Of a stretch of 38,368 nt of DNA, positions 24,773 through 32,992 are shown piece by piece. Under the pieces are notes generated by a model, which worked only from the letters and a program-made list of their open reading frames with translations, did not search any database and was not told the DNA's origin. Source of the DNA: Bacteroidia bacterium (lineage in GTDB: Bacteria; Bacteroidota; Bacteroidia; Bacteroidales; Marinilabiliaceae); NCBI GenBank assembly GCA_030526155.1, contig JAUNDI010000022.1, positions 1 through 38,368 of the forward strand. The letters run 5' to 3'. Each line of letters begins with the position of its first letter. The stretch's first letter is position 1. The translations under genes were made by a program, and so were the position numbers.

Positions 24773-27499
24773 TTATTCGTTAGTTGAGTGGAGGTAATAT
24801 TCTTGGAAGATAGCGTCGTATTCTAGCTTTCTATCTATGCTGAGAGTTGGGATTTGTTCGGTAGGGATAGCATAGATGGTAGGGATAGGGTTATCAGGGA
24901 CAATCTCCTTAAAGAAAGACTGTTCGCGTAGCGAGTAGAGATACTGCATAGCCTCCTGTTTGTTGGCAAAATTTGATATTTGGATAGCAGAAGAGCCACA
25001 TAGCAGTGATTTGATAGATATATCATAGTCTGCTATGAGGAAGTTACTGAAATTGTAGTTAGCAATAAGGTATTGAGCTCTATTCTGCATATCGGCAGAT
25101 ACAAGAGCTACGACGCTATGAGGAGCATCCGGTAGATATTCGTATATGATCTTTGAAGATATAGCTGTTGTATCAGACGAATACTTAGAGCGATTCTCCT
25201 CGAGAGGAGATTGGTATTCGGTGTGGACTACAGGTGACTTACCCTGTTTGAGCAAGGCTAGGAACGACTGAGCTAAAGTATCCTCAGGAGTATGAGCATA
25301 CTTAGTGGTAATATCGATCAAGTCGGCCTCAAAAGCATCTTTTCTACCCGATTTAGCGCTAGATAAAGCACGTATGAGGAGGTATTTAGAGTGATAATCT
25401 ACCTCACTATCCTTAGCCAAAGCTTGAGAAGCATAAGAGTGAGATAGAGCGTAGTTGCCCATAAGATAAGCATCGTATGTTTGGCGGTACTCATTCTCGT
25501 GCTCCTTTAAGACATTATCGACATCCGCAAAATAGAGATTAGCACCCTTTTGAAGGTATGAGGCGAAATCGCTTTCTGGGAACTCCTGCTTCATCATATC
25601 AGCAGCTAAAGAGGCCGTTTTGGCGTTATTAGACTTTGTCGCTGAGAAGTAGAGAAGGATGATAGCATCGTAGCGGTTATCATTTTTAGGGTAACGAGAA
25701 AGGAGGTCGTTGAACATACGAGTAGCTGTAGGGTAATCCTTAATATCCTCGTATAGGATAGTACCCGCATTGAACATAGCCAAAGCGGTAGCCTTGTTGG
25801 TCTTCTCTTGAGCCTCTGACGATAGAGGAATGTTAGCGAGAAGTGCCTCTTTGCTCGCAGTTTTTTCATTTGCGTCATCCTTTTTATCGAAAGACGGCTT
25901 ATCCGACTGGTCCGTTAGAGATGCTATTTGATCGTCGGGGAAATCGTCGAATTGAGATTCGTTACCCTTGTTAGAGCGTCGCCAATTATCCTCATTAGGG
26001 CGTTGACCCCACTTTTGGATAAATGCCGATTTACCAGCCTGTACGAGAGTGGTAGAGTAGAAGTACCAAGACGACTTACCGCTAGAGCCAAGAGAACCAC
26101 CGGAAATGCGGTAGAAGTCGCCCTGCGACATACCCATATCAGTATTCATACTCTGAGCCGCCTCTAAAGCCTCCTTTTTGGCCCTTTCGGTCTTTATTAT
26201 TGACTCTAGATACTTATCGCGCTCCTTTTCAGACATATTAGCTATACGAAGAAGAGAATCATTATCATGGATAACTTTCAACTCCTTAGTGAGTGGACGC
26301 AAAAGAGATGCTCTATCCTGCGACTTAGCCTTACGAGGGTTGGTAACAGATAGAAGTTGCGATGCACTATCTACGTATGTACCCTCGGAAAGATAATCGA
26401 GATTAAGCGCCGCTAGGTCGGACATAGCCAAATAAGACAACCCCTTTTGGTGTGAATTAGACTTACTAAGATTGACACTCTTTCTGTAGAGGACGTTAGC
26501 CAAGTCGTTATTATTTTGCGACTGTTGCAGGCGACCCATAGCGTAGTATATCTGATCGAGGTAATCCTCATTCTTGACGTCATTAGACATACGCTTTAGT
26601 CGCTTCTCGGTAGTAGATATATCTGTTGATGAGATAGCCACCGATGCCAGTTCCATTTTAGCAGCGAACGCCATATCGTAATCAGCAATACCCTTAGATA
26701 GTTCGAGGAATAGAGGAGCCGCCTTATCGAGTTGACCCACCTCGCGGTATACCTGAGCTAGGATAAATTTGAGGCGACGTATATTAGCCTTATTAGAGCC
26801 CTCCTCTATAGCACTTTCGAGGAAAGGGATAGCCTCGGCGTATTGTTCTTGTTCGATACAGATATTAGCTCGAGCACGTTGGTAATCGAAATAGAGATCT
26901 AGGGGAGCTAATCCGTCAAGGTCGTATAGATCCAACGCCTCCTTAGCAGACGACAATTGACCTATTTGAGCGTGAGCTATAGACTTCCATATAAGAGACT
27001 CGTATGCGGCATGTTCTGAAGGGAACTTATGGTGTAGGAAGTCGAGTATTTTGAACGCCTCCTTCTCGTCGTGCAAGACTACATTAGCTTGACCCATTAA
27101 GAGGTATGCTTCTGCTACGTAAGGGTTGTATTCATCCTTAAGTTGTAATTCTCTTTGGCGAGGGGTAGGGTTCTCCTTACGCTTAGGCTTTACGGTAATG
27201 CTATGAAGTTCGATGAGTTTATGAGACTTTTTGAGGGCAGTCTCCATATCGCCCTTAGCAGGCTTAGCGTTCTGGGTTATGGAGAAATTGTATATTGGGA
27301 GGATACGCGAGTAGTCCTCCTTGACAGACTTGTTAATCTTATCGAGGCCAGAAGAGAAAGCCTCCTTACCATTGTAATAGACATTATAGTGAGATGTCAT
27401 TCGCTGGTAACCACGAGATAGCCACGTGTTGTGCTTAGTAGAGCAAGCCACTGCCACGAGAGCTAAGGAAAGGAGGATAAATATATATCTAGTTTTCAA
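24773..27499 (-). CDS. porW: PorW/SprE-like TPR lipoprotein of the type IX secretion/gliding system
   Basis: A 908-residue lipoprotein. The signal peptide ends in the lipobox LVAVAC with Cys19, followed by STKHNTWLSRGYQRMTSHYNVYYNGKEAF-type sequence (20-49), which I recognise as the hallmark N-terminus of SprE/PorW proteins. A long series of TPR-like helical repeats follows (about 110-380), then a low-complexity Ser/Asp/Lys-rich middle (about 430-560) and more TPR helices (about 570-750). A C-terminal domain follows (about 800-905). PorW/SprE proteins are outer-membrane periplasm-facing components linked to the T9SS outer-membrane complex and to gliding. It stands alone, convergent with korB and divergent from trpS; no other por/gld/spr genes are in the window. 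The start fits the lipoprotein signal. Family membership is likely; T9SS function in this organism is inferred. Confidence 0.82.
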   Translation of the reverse strand: MKTRYIFILLSLALVAVACSTKHNTWLSRGYQRMTSHYNVYYNGKEAFSSGLDKINKSVKEDYSRILPIYNFSITQNAKPAKGDMETALKKSHKLIELHSITVKPKRKENPTPRQRELQLKDEYNPYVAEAYLLMGQANVVLHDEKEAFKILDFLHHKFPSEHAAYESLIWKSIAHAQIGQLSSAKEALDLYDLDGLAPLDLYFDYQRARANICIEQEQYAEAIPFLESAIEEGSNKANIRRLKFILAQVYREVGQLDKAAPLFLELSKGIADYDMAFAAKMELASVAISSTDISTTEKRLKRMSNDVKNEDYLDQIYYAMGRLQQSQNNNDLANVLYRKSVNLSKSNSHQKGLSYLAMSDLAALNLDYLSEGTYVDSASQLLSVTNPRKAKSQDRASLLRPLTKELKVIHDNDSLLRIANMSEKERDKYLESIIKTERAKKEALEAAQSMNTDMGMSQGDFYRISGGSLGSSGKSSWYFYSTTLVQAGKSAFIQKWGQRPNEDNWRRSNKGNESQFDDFPDDQIASLTDQSDKPSFDKKDDANEKTASKEALLANIPLSSEAQEKTNKATALAMFNAGTILYEDIKDYPTATRMFNDLLSRYPKNDNRYDAIILLYFSATKSNNAKTASLAADMMKQEFPESDFASYLQKGANLYFADVDNVLKEHENEYRQTYDAYLMGNYALSHSYASQALAKDSEVDYHSKYLLIRALSSAKSGRKDAFEADLIDITTKYAHTPEDTLAQSFLALLKQGKSPVVHTEYQSPLEENRSKYSSDTTAISSKIIYEYLPDAPHSVVALVSADMQNRAQYLIANYNFSNFLIADYDISIKSLLCGSSAIQISNFANKQEAMQYLYSLREQSFFKEIVPDNPIPTIYAIPTEQIPTLSIDRKLEYDAIFQEYYLHSTNE

Positions 27500-27532
27500 T
27501 ATGTTCTAGTATGAAAGTGATTTAATATGCAT

Positions 27533-27540
27533 CAAACGAA
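27533..27540 (-). promoter_or_regulatory. Possible -7 element for the porW-like gene
   Basis: The minus strand reads TTCGTTTG, one mismatch from TAnnTTTG, 33 bases upstream of ATG 27499. This is weak evidence. Confidence 0.35.
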
Positions 27541-27594
27541 ATGCTAATTTCGCTATTTTTTACATTAATAGGCTATAAATTGAGTAAAAATGCG

Positions 27595-27602
27595 CAATTT
27601 TG
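27595..27602 (+). promoter_or_regulatory. Possible -7 element for trpS
   Basis: CAATTTTG is one mismatch from TAnnTTTG. If used, it leaves a leader of roughly 115 bases before the trpS ATG. Confidence 0.4.
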
Positions 27603-27653
27603 CAGAATAAATGAATTAAGAGGCTTCTGTTCTTGTTTAGATATTGAAGATTA

Positions 27654-27708
27654 GGAGTCTTTATGAAAGAATAATTGTAAATCTGGGAGGAAGAGATATA
27701 GACTCCCA
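27654..27708 (+). promoter_or_regulatory. Two mutually exclusive hairpins in the trpS leader
   Basis: GGAGTCT at 27654-27660 can pair with AGACTCC at 27700-27706, extended by three more pairs past one mismatch. Alternatively TGGGAG at 27684-27689 can pair with CTCCCA at 27703-27708. Both use bases 27703-27706, so only one can form. The site ends 15 bases before the trpS start codon. There is no U-run terminator, so control would more likely be at translation or RNA stability; it may also be coincidence. Confidence 0.35.
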
Positions 27709-27723
27709 CAACACACGTTGTAA

Positions 27724-28713
27724 ATGGAAAGCGTAGTTAGTGGTATAAGGCCTACGGGCAATTTGCACTTAGGAAACTATTTCGGTGCGGTAACCAGCTT
27801 TGTGAAGATGCAAGATGATTATGATTGTAAATTCTTCATTGCTGATTGGCACTCTTTGACGACACATCCAAAGCCAGAAGATATTCAAGCCTCGACAAAT
27901 ACCATTCTTGCTGAGTATTTAGCATGTGGTATTGACCCAGAGAAGTCGACCATATATATGCAGAGTGATGTGCCTGAGGTATTGGAGCTCTACTTGTACT
28001 TAAATATGAATACCTATTTAGGTGAATTGGAGCGTGTGACCACCTTCAAGGAGAAGGCACGCAAGCAGCCAGACAATGTAAATGCGGGTTTGCTTACGTA
28101 TCCTACACTTATGGCTGCAGATATCTTGATACACAGAGCGCTTAAGGTACCTGTAGGCAAAGACCAGGAGCAGAATATGGAGATGGCACGTAAGTGTGCA
28201 AGACGCTTCAATAATATCTACGGTGTAGAGTTCTTCCCAGAGCCACAGTCGTTCTATTTTGCAAAAGAGGCTATTAAGATTCCGGGATTGGACGGATCGG
28301 GCAAGATGGGCAAGAGTGAAGGTAACTGTATCTACTTGAAAGATGATGCGAAGACTATAGAGAAGAAGGTTAAGAAGGCAGTGACTGATTCGGGTCCTAC
28401 TGAGCCAAACTCGGAGAAGCCAGAGGTAATAAAGAATCTATTTACCTTCTTGAATATAGTATCTGCGCCAGAGACTGTACAATACTTTGAGGAGAAGTGG
28501 AATGACTGCTCGATACGTTATGGCGATTTGAAGAAGCAGTTGGCACAGGATATTATTGGATATACAGAGCCAATCAGAGAGAGAATCAATGAGTATTCGG
28601 CAGATAAGGAGCTATTGAAGAGGGTAGCAGAGCGGGGAGCAGAGAAGGCAAGAGAGAGTGCTAGAAAGACACTTGAGGAGGTAAGACATATTATTGGCTT
28701 TAAGCAGAGATAA
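27724..28713 (+). CDS. trpS: Tryptophanyl-tRNA synthetase
   Basis: A 329-residue class I synthetase that charges tRNA-Trp. The SGIRPTGNLHLGNYFGAV stretch (5-22) contains the HIGH-equivalent motif, and GKMGKSEGN (about 197-205) is the KMSKS-equivalent loop. Length is typical of the bacterial enzyme. It is a single-gene unit with its own 5' leader and a strong terminator directly downstream. The leader holds the competing hairpins described at 27654-27708. Confidence 0.97.
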   Translation: MESVVSGIRPTGNLHLGNYFGAVTSFVKMQDDYDCKFFIADWHSLTTHPKPEDIQASTNTILAEYLACGIDPEKSTIYMQSDVPEVLELYLYLNMNTYLGELERVTTFKEKARKQPDNVNAGLLTYPTLMAADILIHRALKVPVGKDQEQNMEMARKCARRFNNIYGVEFFPEPQSFYFAKEAIKIPGLDGSGKMGKSEGNCIYLKDDAKTIEKKVKKAVTDSGPTEPNSEKPEVIKNLFTFLNIVSAPETVQYFEEKWNDCSIRYGDLKKQLAQDIIGYTEPIRERINEYSADKELLKRVAERGAEKARESARKTLEEVRHIIGFKQR

Positions 28714-28734
28714 TACATTGTAATATATAAGAAG

Positions 28735-28762
28735 AAGGCGAGGTGAAGACCTCGCCTTTTTT
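28735..28762 (+). terminator. Terminator after trpS
   Basis: A perfect 10-bp stem (28735-28744 with 28749-28758) closed by a GAAG tetraloop and followed by T residues to 28762. Confidence 0.9.
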
Positions 28763-28827
28763 ATTTGGGGTATATTTTAGTGTATTTATTGGAGTAGGAT
28801 GAGGCTAGGGAGGATGGTGTGAGGCCC

Positions 28828-28889
28828 CTTGTTCATCGCAAATTTTGTATTGTGAGCTTAGTGTTTGTACCCTTGTTCATCGCAATTTT
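28828..28889 (+). repeat. Intergenic repeat module A, copy 2
   Basis: 58/62 identical to 15816-15877, with the same two internal CTTGTTCATCGCA repeats. Weaker similarity extends about 20 bases upstream (GGGAG...GGTGTG). Confidence 0.85.
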
Positions 28890-28890
28890 G

Positions 28891-28936
28891 TAGTTATTCT
28901 AGTTGTTCTAGTTATTCTAGATGGTGCTAGAGACGT
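28891..28936 (+). repeat. Intergenic repeat module B, copy 2 (9-bp tandem units)
   Basis: Three 9-bp units (TAGTTATTC, TAGTTGTTC, TAGTTATTC) and a closing TAG, followed by ATGGTGCTAGAGACGT. Module B follows module A here but precedes it at the 15.7-kb locus. Confidence 0.7.
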
Positions 28937-28991
28937 AGGGAATTTGCGTAAAATTACGTACTGAGAATCAGCGTTTAACCCCTAAGAGGTG

Positions 28992-28999
28992 TATATTTG
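28992..28999 (+). promoter_or_regulatory. Promoter -7 element for the 29167 gene
   Basis: TATATTTG matches TAnnTTTG. It predicts an unusually long leader of about 160 bases, the longest in the window. Confidence 0.5.
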
Positions 29000-29166
29000 T
29001 TTACATTTTTTTACATGAAAAATGCAGTTCACCTACCAAAACATGCCGTTCGTCAAAAATAATGTGAAAAAGAACAAGTTGTCGTAACTATATAGCTGAT
29101 TTAGACGAAGAAGAAGACAAAACTAAGAGATAAATCAAACTGACTAAACTTAATTCATTTACCAAA

Positions 29167-29760
29167 ATGAAAAACATTGTAATCACATTAGCATTAGCGG
29201 TAGCGATCATCACTGCAGCGATAGTATTAGACAGAAAGGCTGTTGACTTCTCTAATACACCTACAGTTGCGAAGACACTTATCAAGTGCGACGAGATGGG
29301 TCGCGTTATTGAGGAGACAACATTTACACTACAAGCAAATTCATGGATTGAGTATTCGCGTTCGACAAAAGAGTACTCAGATGAGTATGTAACATTAGTG
29401 AATTATAAGAGTACGGATGGCGATTGGGTACGCGTTTCGAAGCGAGTTTGTCTATATGATGACGAGAGCTTGATTTCGGAGTCGACATATCAACCAAAGG
29501 ATGGTGAGTGGATGTTGACAAGCTCGGTATCATATACAGACCTATCGAACGATGACATGTATGAGGATATGTTGTTTGACAAAGATGGCAACCTCATTAT
29601 GACAGCCCATTATCAAGATAACGATGGTGTAATAAGCGGTCTTACAAAAGAGGAGTATGTTTATGATGGCGGTCAGAATCCATGCAAGCGCATTGAGTAT
29701 GCTTGGAGTGGATCGGATTGGCAGAAGACAGAAGAGCAGAGCCTCCAGTATGTACGTTAA
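29167..29760 (+). CDS. Hypothetical exported protein built of about 28-residue repeats
   Basis: A 197-residue protein of unknown function. Residues 4-21 are hydrophobic and act as a signal peptide or N-terminal anchor (possible cleavage near ITA-A), so the rest lies outside the cytoplasm. The remainder shows a degenerate repeat with aromatic anchors, Trp60, Trp87, Trp115 and Trp185, each roughly followed by a Tyr-(Tyr/Phe)-Asp turn such as CLYDDE, LFDKDGN and YVYDGG. This recalls the YD-like beta-hairpin repeats of many secreted Bacteroidota proteins, but I cannot name a family. It is a single-gene unit: a promoter at 28992, a very strong terminator at 29818, and repeat elements upstream. It is acidic overall (many Asp and Glu). 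The start is supported by the signal sequence. Confidence 0.75.
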   Translation: MKNIVITLALAVAIITAAIVLDRKAVDFSNTPTVAKTLIKCDEMGRVIEETTFTLQANSWIEYSRSTKEYSDEYVTLVNYKSTDGDWVRVSKRVCLYDDESLISESTYQPKDGEWMLTSSVSYTDLSNDDMYEDMLFDKDGNLIMTAHYQDNDGVISGLTKEEYVYDGGQNPCKRIEYAWSGSDWQKTEEQSLQYVR

Positions 29761-29817
29761 CCATTGGAAGAGACGCTAAGAAATATTTGTTCCTGATACG
29801 ATAAATTGAGATGTGAG

Positions 29818-29855
29818 AAATACTCCTATTGCGAGATGCAATAGGAGTATTTTTG
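29818..29855 (+). terminator. Terminator after the 29167 gene
   Basis: A 15-bp perfect stem (29818-29832 with 29838-29852) with a 5-base loop, followed by T residues. It is the longest hairpin in the window. Confidence 0.9.
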
Positions 29856-29856
29856 T

Positions 29857-29864
29857 TATATTTG
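29857..29864 (+). promoter_or_regulatory. Promoter -7 element for the GSCFA gene
   Basis: TATATTTG matches TAnnTTTG and begins immediately after the preceding terminator's T-run, 35 bases before ATG 29900. Confidence 0.55.
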
Positions 29865-29899
29865 GGGTAATTAAATATGAACAATAAAAAAGCTATGAT

Positions 29900-30847
29900 A
29901 TGGCAGACTTTAGAACAACAGTAGATGTGCCTGCGAGTAATTGGCAGATGACAGTAGGAGATACGGTATTTAGTATGGGATCTTGTTTTTCGGATGAGAT
30001 TTCCAGTAGGTTGGAGCAGCGCCAGGTAGAGTGTTGTACCAATCCGTATGGGGTGGTCTATAATCCGATGTCATTAGAGAGGCAGGTAGAGAGGATAGTA
30101 GGTAGAGTAATGGATTACCCAAGTGTAGAGATTGTGGAGCGAGATGGTATGTGCCACTCGTTGATGGCCCATAGTGTGATGAGTGGCGCGACGAAAGGAG
30201 AGGTAGAGGATAATTTGCGACATTGGACAGCCAAAGCTTATGATAAGATGAAGAGCGCTAAGATAGTAGTGTTGACATTTGGCACGGCGTGGGTATATAA
30301 GTATATGAGATTTGTGGTAGCCAACTGTCATAAGATGCCATCCTCGGAATTTGACAGAGTGTTGATGAATACGAGTGAGGTGTCGTTGTCTGTACGTAAT
30401 ACCATTAGGATGATTAGGCAGGTGAATGAAGAGGCCTTGATAGTATTGACGGTATCCCCAATTAGGCACTTAAAAGATACAGCACATGGAAATGCGATAA
30501 GTAAGTCAACGCTCCTATTAGGTGTTGAGGATGCGATAAAGAGGACGTCAGACAATAAAGTTGGCTATTTCCCATCGTATGAGATAATATTAGATGACCT
30601 ACGAGACTATAGGTTTTATGCAGCCGACATGGTACACCCTTCGGATGTGGCGGTAGATTATGTCTTTGACAAATTTATGGATACCTATTTTACGGATAGG
30701 CTAAAGCAGTATGCTAAAGAGGGGAAATCGTTATGGCAGCTAATGAACCATAGGCCTATGGGGACAGAGATTGAGAAAGAAAAACACTATCAACTTGTTC
30801 AGAATAAGCGAGAAGAGTATAATAAAAGGTGGGGAGTGTCTATTTGA
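29900..30847 (+). CDS. GSCFA-domain protein (SGNH-hydrolase-like)
   Basis: A 315-residue protein of the GSCFA family, whose name comes from the motif seen here as GSCFS at 27-31. The family resembles SGNH/GDSL esterases: Ser28 in the motif would be the nucleophile, and the DMVHPSDVAVDYV stretch near 249-261 supplies the Asp-His pair of an SGNH block V. NPYGVVYNP (about 48-56) is also typical. No signal peptide or membrane helix, so it is probably cytosolic. Substrate unknown; an acyl or acetyl esterase role is inference from the fold. It has its own promoter and lies 179 bp upstream of the glycogen operon. Confidence 0.9.
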   Translation: MADFRTTVDVPASNWQMTVGDTVFSMGSCFSDEISSRLEQRQVECCTNPYGVVYNPMSLERQVERIVGRVMDYPSVEIVERDGMCHSLMAHSVMSGATKGEVEDNLRHWTAKAYDKMKSAKIVVLTFGTAWVYKYMRFVVANCHKMPSSEFDRVLMNTSEVSLSVRNTIRMIRQVNEEALIVLTVSPIRHLKDTAHGNAISKSTLLLGVEDAIKRTSDNKVGYFPSYEIILDDLRDYRFYAADMVHPSDVAVDYVFDKFMDTYFTDRLKQYAKEGKSLWQLMNHRPMGTEIEKEKHYQLVQNKREEYNKRWGVSI

Positions 30848-30982
30848 TGCAACATATATTTATTCTTTACGTACTAGTGGTTAAATAATGTTTAAGGCGA
30901 CATGTTTAAATTGCGATTTTTTGTAATTATCAACTAATTGTAATAAATTCACAAGCATAGAAGTACTTATAGTTATAGGTTA

Positions 30983-30990
30983 TTACTTTG
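30983..30990 (+). promoter_or_regulatory. Possible -7 element for the glycogen operon
   Basis: TTACTTTG, one mismatch from TAnnTTTG, lies 36 bases upstream of ATG 31027 in the 179-bp gap after the GSCFA gene. Confidence 0.4.
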
Positions 30991-31026
30991 TAACAGAATT
31001 GTCGCACTTATTTAATAAATGCTCTA

Positions 31027-32946
31027 ATGAAGTATATACAGTTTGATAATGCGAAGCTCCCGAATTTGGAGTACTCCTTATTCAAGGAGATTCTTCGTAC
31101 TAACAGAGCGGGAGCGTACATGAGTACGAGTCTGACCGGTTGTAATACTAGAAAGTATCATGGCTTATTGGTTTGTCCGCTTCCTGAATTAGGAGGAGAT
31201 ACATATGTGATGTTGTCATCGCTACAATGCTCGGTAGTACAACATGATAAGACATTCAATCTTGGTATCCAGGAATATAAAGATGAGTATTTCGAGCCGA
31301 AAGGTCATAAATATATGATAGACTATACTGCTGACCCTACTACTAAATTGACACATAGAGTAGGAGGAGTGGTACTTTCGCAAGAGTTTATTTTATCAGA
31401 GAATGAGAATCAGGTAATGATAAAGTATACCCTTGAGGATGCGCATAGTGATACCTTGTTGAGGCTCAAGCCATTTTTGGCATTTAGAGAGATACACCAG
31501 TTGACATATGAGAATATGAATGTCAACACCCATTATGATGAGGTAACGAATGGTGCTAAATTCTGCTTGTATCAAGGATTCCCAGATTTATATATACAAG
31601 CCAATAAGAAGATGGACTATGTAGCGATGCCAGATTGGTATCGAAATGTAGAGTATATAAAAGAGAGATATAGAGGCTATGACTTCATAGAGGATTTGTA
31701 TGTGCCAGGGTATTTTGAGTTCCCGATAAAGAAAGGCGAGAGTGTAGTGGTAGCTGCTTCGTTGCATGAGGTAACGCCATCGACATTGAAATCTAAATTT
31801 ACTAGGGAGGTCAACCGCAGAACACCAAAGACAAGTTTACAGAATCTACTTGTAAACGCTGCGCAGCAGTTTGTAGAGCGCCGAGGAGACCATGTGATGC
31901 TCAAGGCAGGATATCACTGGAAGAATCCTCAGATGCGCGATATGTTCATAGCATTACCTGGATTGGCATTGTACCAAGAAGATAAGAAGGTATATGCTGA
32001 GATATTTAATACGGCGTTGCCTAATTTGCGCAAGCTTTATATAGAGGAGACTGCGATGAATAACACCTCTATAGATGTGCCATTGTGGTTCTTCTATTGT
32101 TTGAACGAACTAGAGAGGTGGGAGCCAAAACTAGTGAAGGTAACGGAGCACTATGACCTTATGAAGTCGCTCCTCTACCTATATTGGAATGGTGTACCAG
32201 GTAAGATGCACAAGCTGGACAACGGCTTGATATATGCTAGAGCAGAAGGTCAGCCACAGACATGGATGAACGCCAAGACACGTAGTGGATGGTTGGTAAC
32301 GCCACGTTATGGATGTGCTGTAGAGGTGAATGCGCTATGGTATAATGCTATTGCCACAACAATAGAGGTAGCCAAGGCTATGAAAGATAAAGACTTTGTA
32401 GCAGAGTGGACGCCACGAATGGAGATGGTAGGTGCTAGCTTTATACAGACATACTGCAGTGGGGCGGCTTACTTGTATGACTATGTAGATGGATATCACA
32501 AATCGGGCTCAATACGTCCGAATATGCTAATAGCAGCAGGATTGAAATACTCTCCACTTACTAGAGAGCAGAAGCGAGATATACTTGAGATATGCAAGAG
32601 CGAGCTTATGACACCTAGAGGATTGCGTTCATTATCGCCTAAAGACGAGAAATATCTTGGAGCGATAGAGGGCAATGAGGACCAGCGAGCAATGGCGATA
32701 CATCAAGGTACGGCATATCCATGGTTGTTGGGTTTCTATGCAGATGTGATGTTGGAGGTGTATAGGAATAGTGGCATAGGTGAGCTACGAAGAATAGTTG
32801 ACGACTTCAACTCAGAGATAGCGAACCACTGTATAGGCACTATTTCGGAGAGATATAATGGCAACCCACCACACCAGGGCAAGGGCGCTATATCGATGGC
32901 TTGGAACGTAGCTGCGCTACTAAAATTGATGAAGATAGTAGAGTAG
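31027..32946 (+). CDS. Glycogen debranching enzyme (amylo-alpha-1,6-glucosidase family)
   Basis: A 639-residue bacterial-type debranching enzyme. The N-terminal beta domain (about 15-240) begins with the family signature NRAGAYMSTSLTGCNTRKYHG (near 26-46). The C-terminal (alpha/alpha)6 barrel (about 280-635) has the conserved stretches SGWLVTPRYGCAVEVNALWYNA (near 418-439) and GLRSLSPKD with AIHQGTAYPWLLGFY. It should hydrolyse alpha-1,6 branch stubs of glycogen in the cytosol. No signal peptide. It is the first gene of a four-gene operon with a GT4 enzyme, a GH57 enzyme and glycogen phosphorylase. Phosphorylase plus debranching enzyme is the classic glycogen-mobilising pair. Confidence 0.92.
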   Translation: MKYIQFDNAKLPNLEYSLFKEILRTNRAGAYMSTSLTGCNTRKYHGLLVCPLPELGGDTYVMLSSLQCSVVQHDKTFNLGIQEYKDEYFEPKGHKYMIDYTADPTTKLTHRVGGVVLSQEFILSENENQVMIKYTLEDAHSDTLLRLKPFLAFREIHQLTYENMNVNTHYDEVTNGAKFCLYQGFPDLYIQANKKMDYVAMPDWYRNVEYIKERYRGYDFIEDLYVPGYFEFPIKKGESVVVAASLHEVTPSTLKSKFTREVNRRTPKTSLQNLLVNAAQQFVERRGDHVMLKAGYHWKNPQMRDMFIALPGLALYQEDKKVYAEIFNTALPNLRKLYIEETAMNNTSIDVPLWFFYCLNELERWEPKLVKVTEHYDLMKSLLYLYWNGVPGKMHKLDNGLIYARAEGQPQTWMNAKTRSGWLVTPRYGCAVEVNALWYNAIATTIEVAKAMKDKDFVAEWTPRMEMVGASFIQTYCSGAAYLYDYVDGYHKSGSIRPNMLIAAGLKYSPLTREQKRDILEICKSELMTPRGLRSLSPKDEKYLGAIEGNEDQRAMAIHQGTAYPWLLGFYADVMLEVYRNSGIGELRRIVDDFNSEIANHCIGTISERYNGNPPHQGKGAISMAWNVAALLKLMKIVE

Positions 32947-32992
32947 AAAGCACACATAGTATTGTAAGGTAATAAATTAGAAAAACGACTAT

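Larger units (their letters stand above)
28714..29166. other. 453-bp intergenic region with terminator, repeats and promoter
   Basis: In order it holds the trpS terminator (28735-28762), repeat module A (28828-28889), repeat module B (28891-28936), a CGTAA-n2-TTACG inverted repeat (28937-28950 area), a -7 element (28992-28999) and an AT-rich leader of about 160 bases before the 29167 gene. No convincing small gene was seen. Confidence 0.7.

Noticed and set aside
27609-27723. T-box riboswitch or Trp-codon leader peptide upstream of trpS
   Set aside because: No T-box consensus, no terminator U-run and no short open frame with tandem Trp codons is present.
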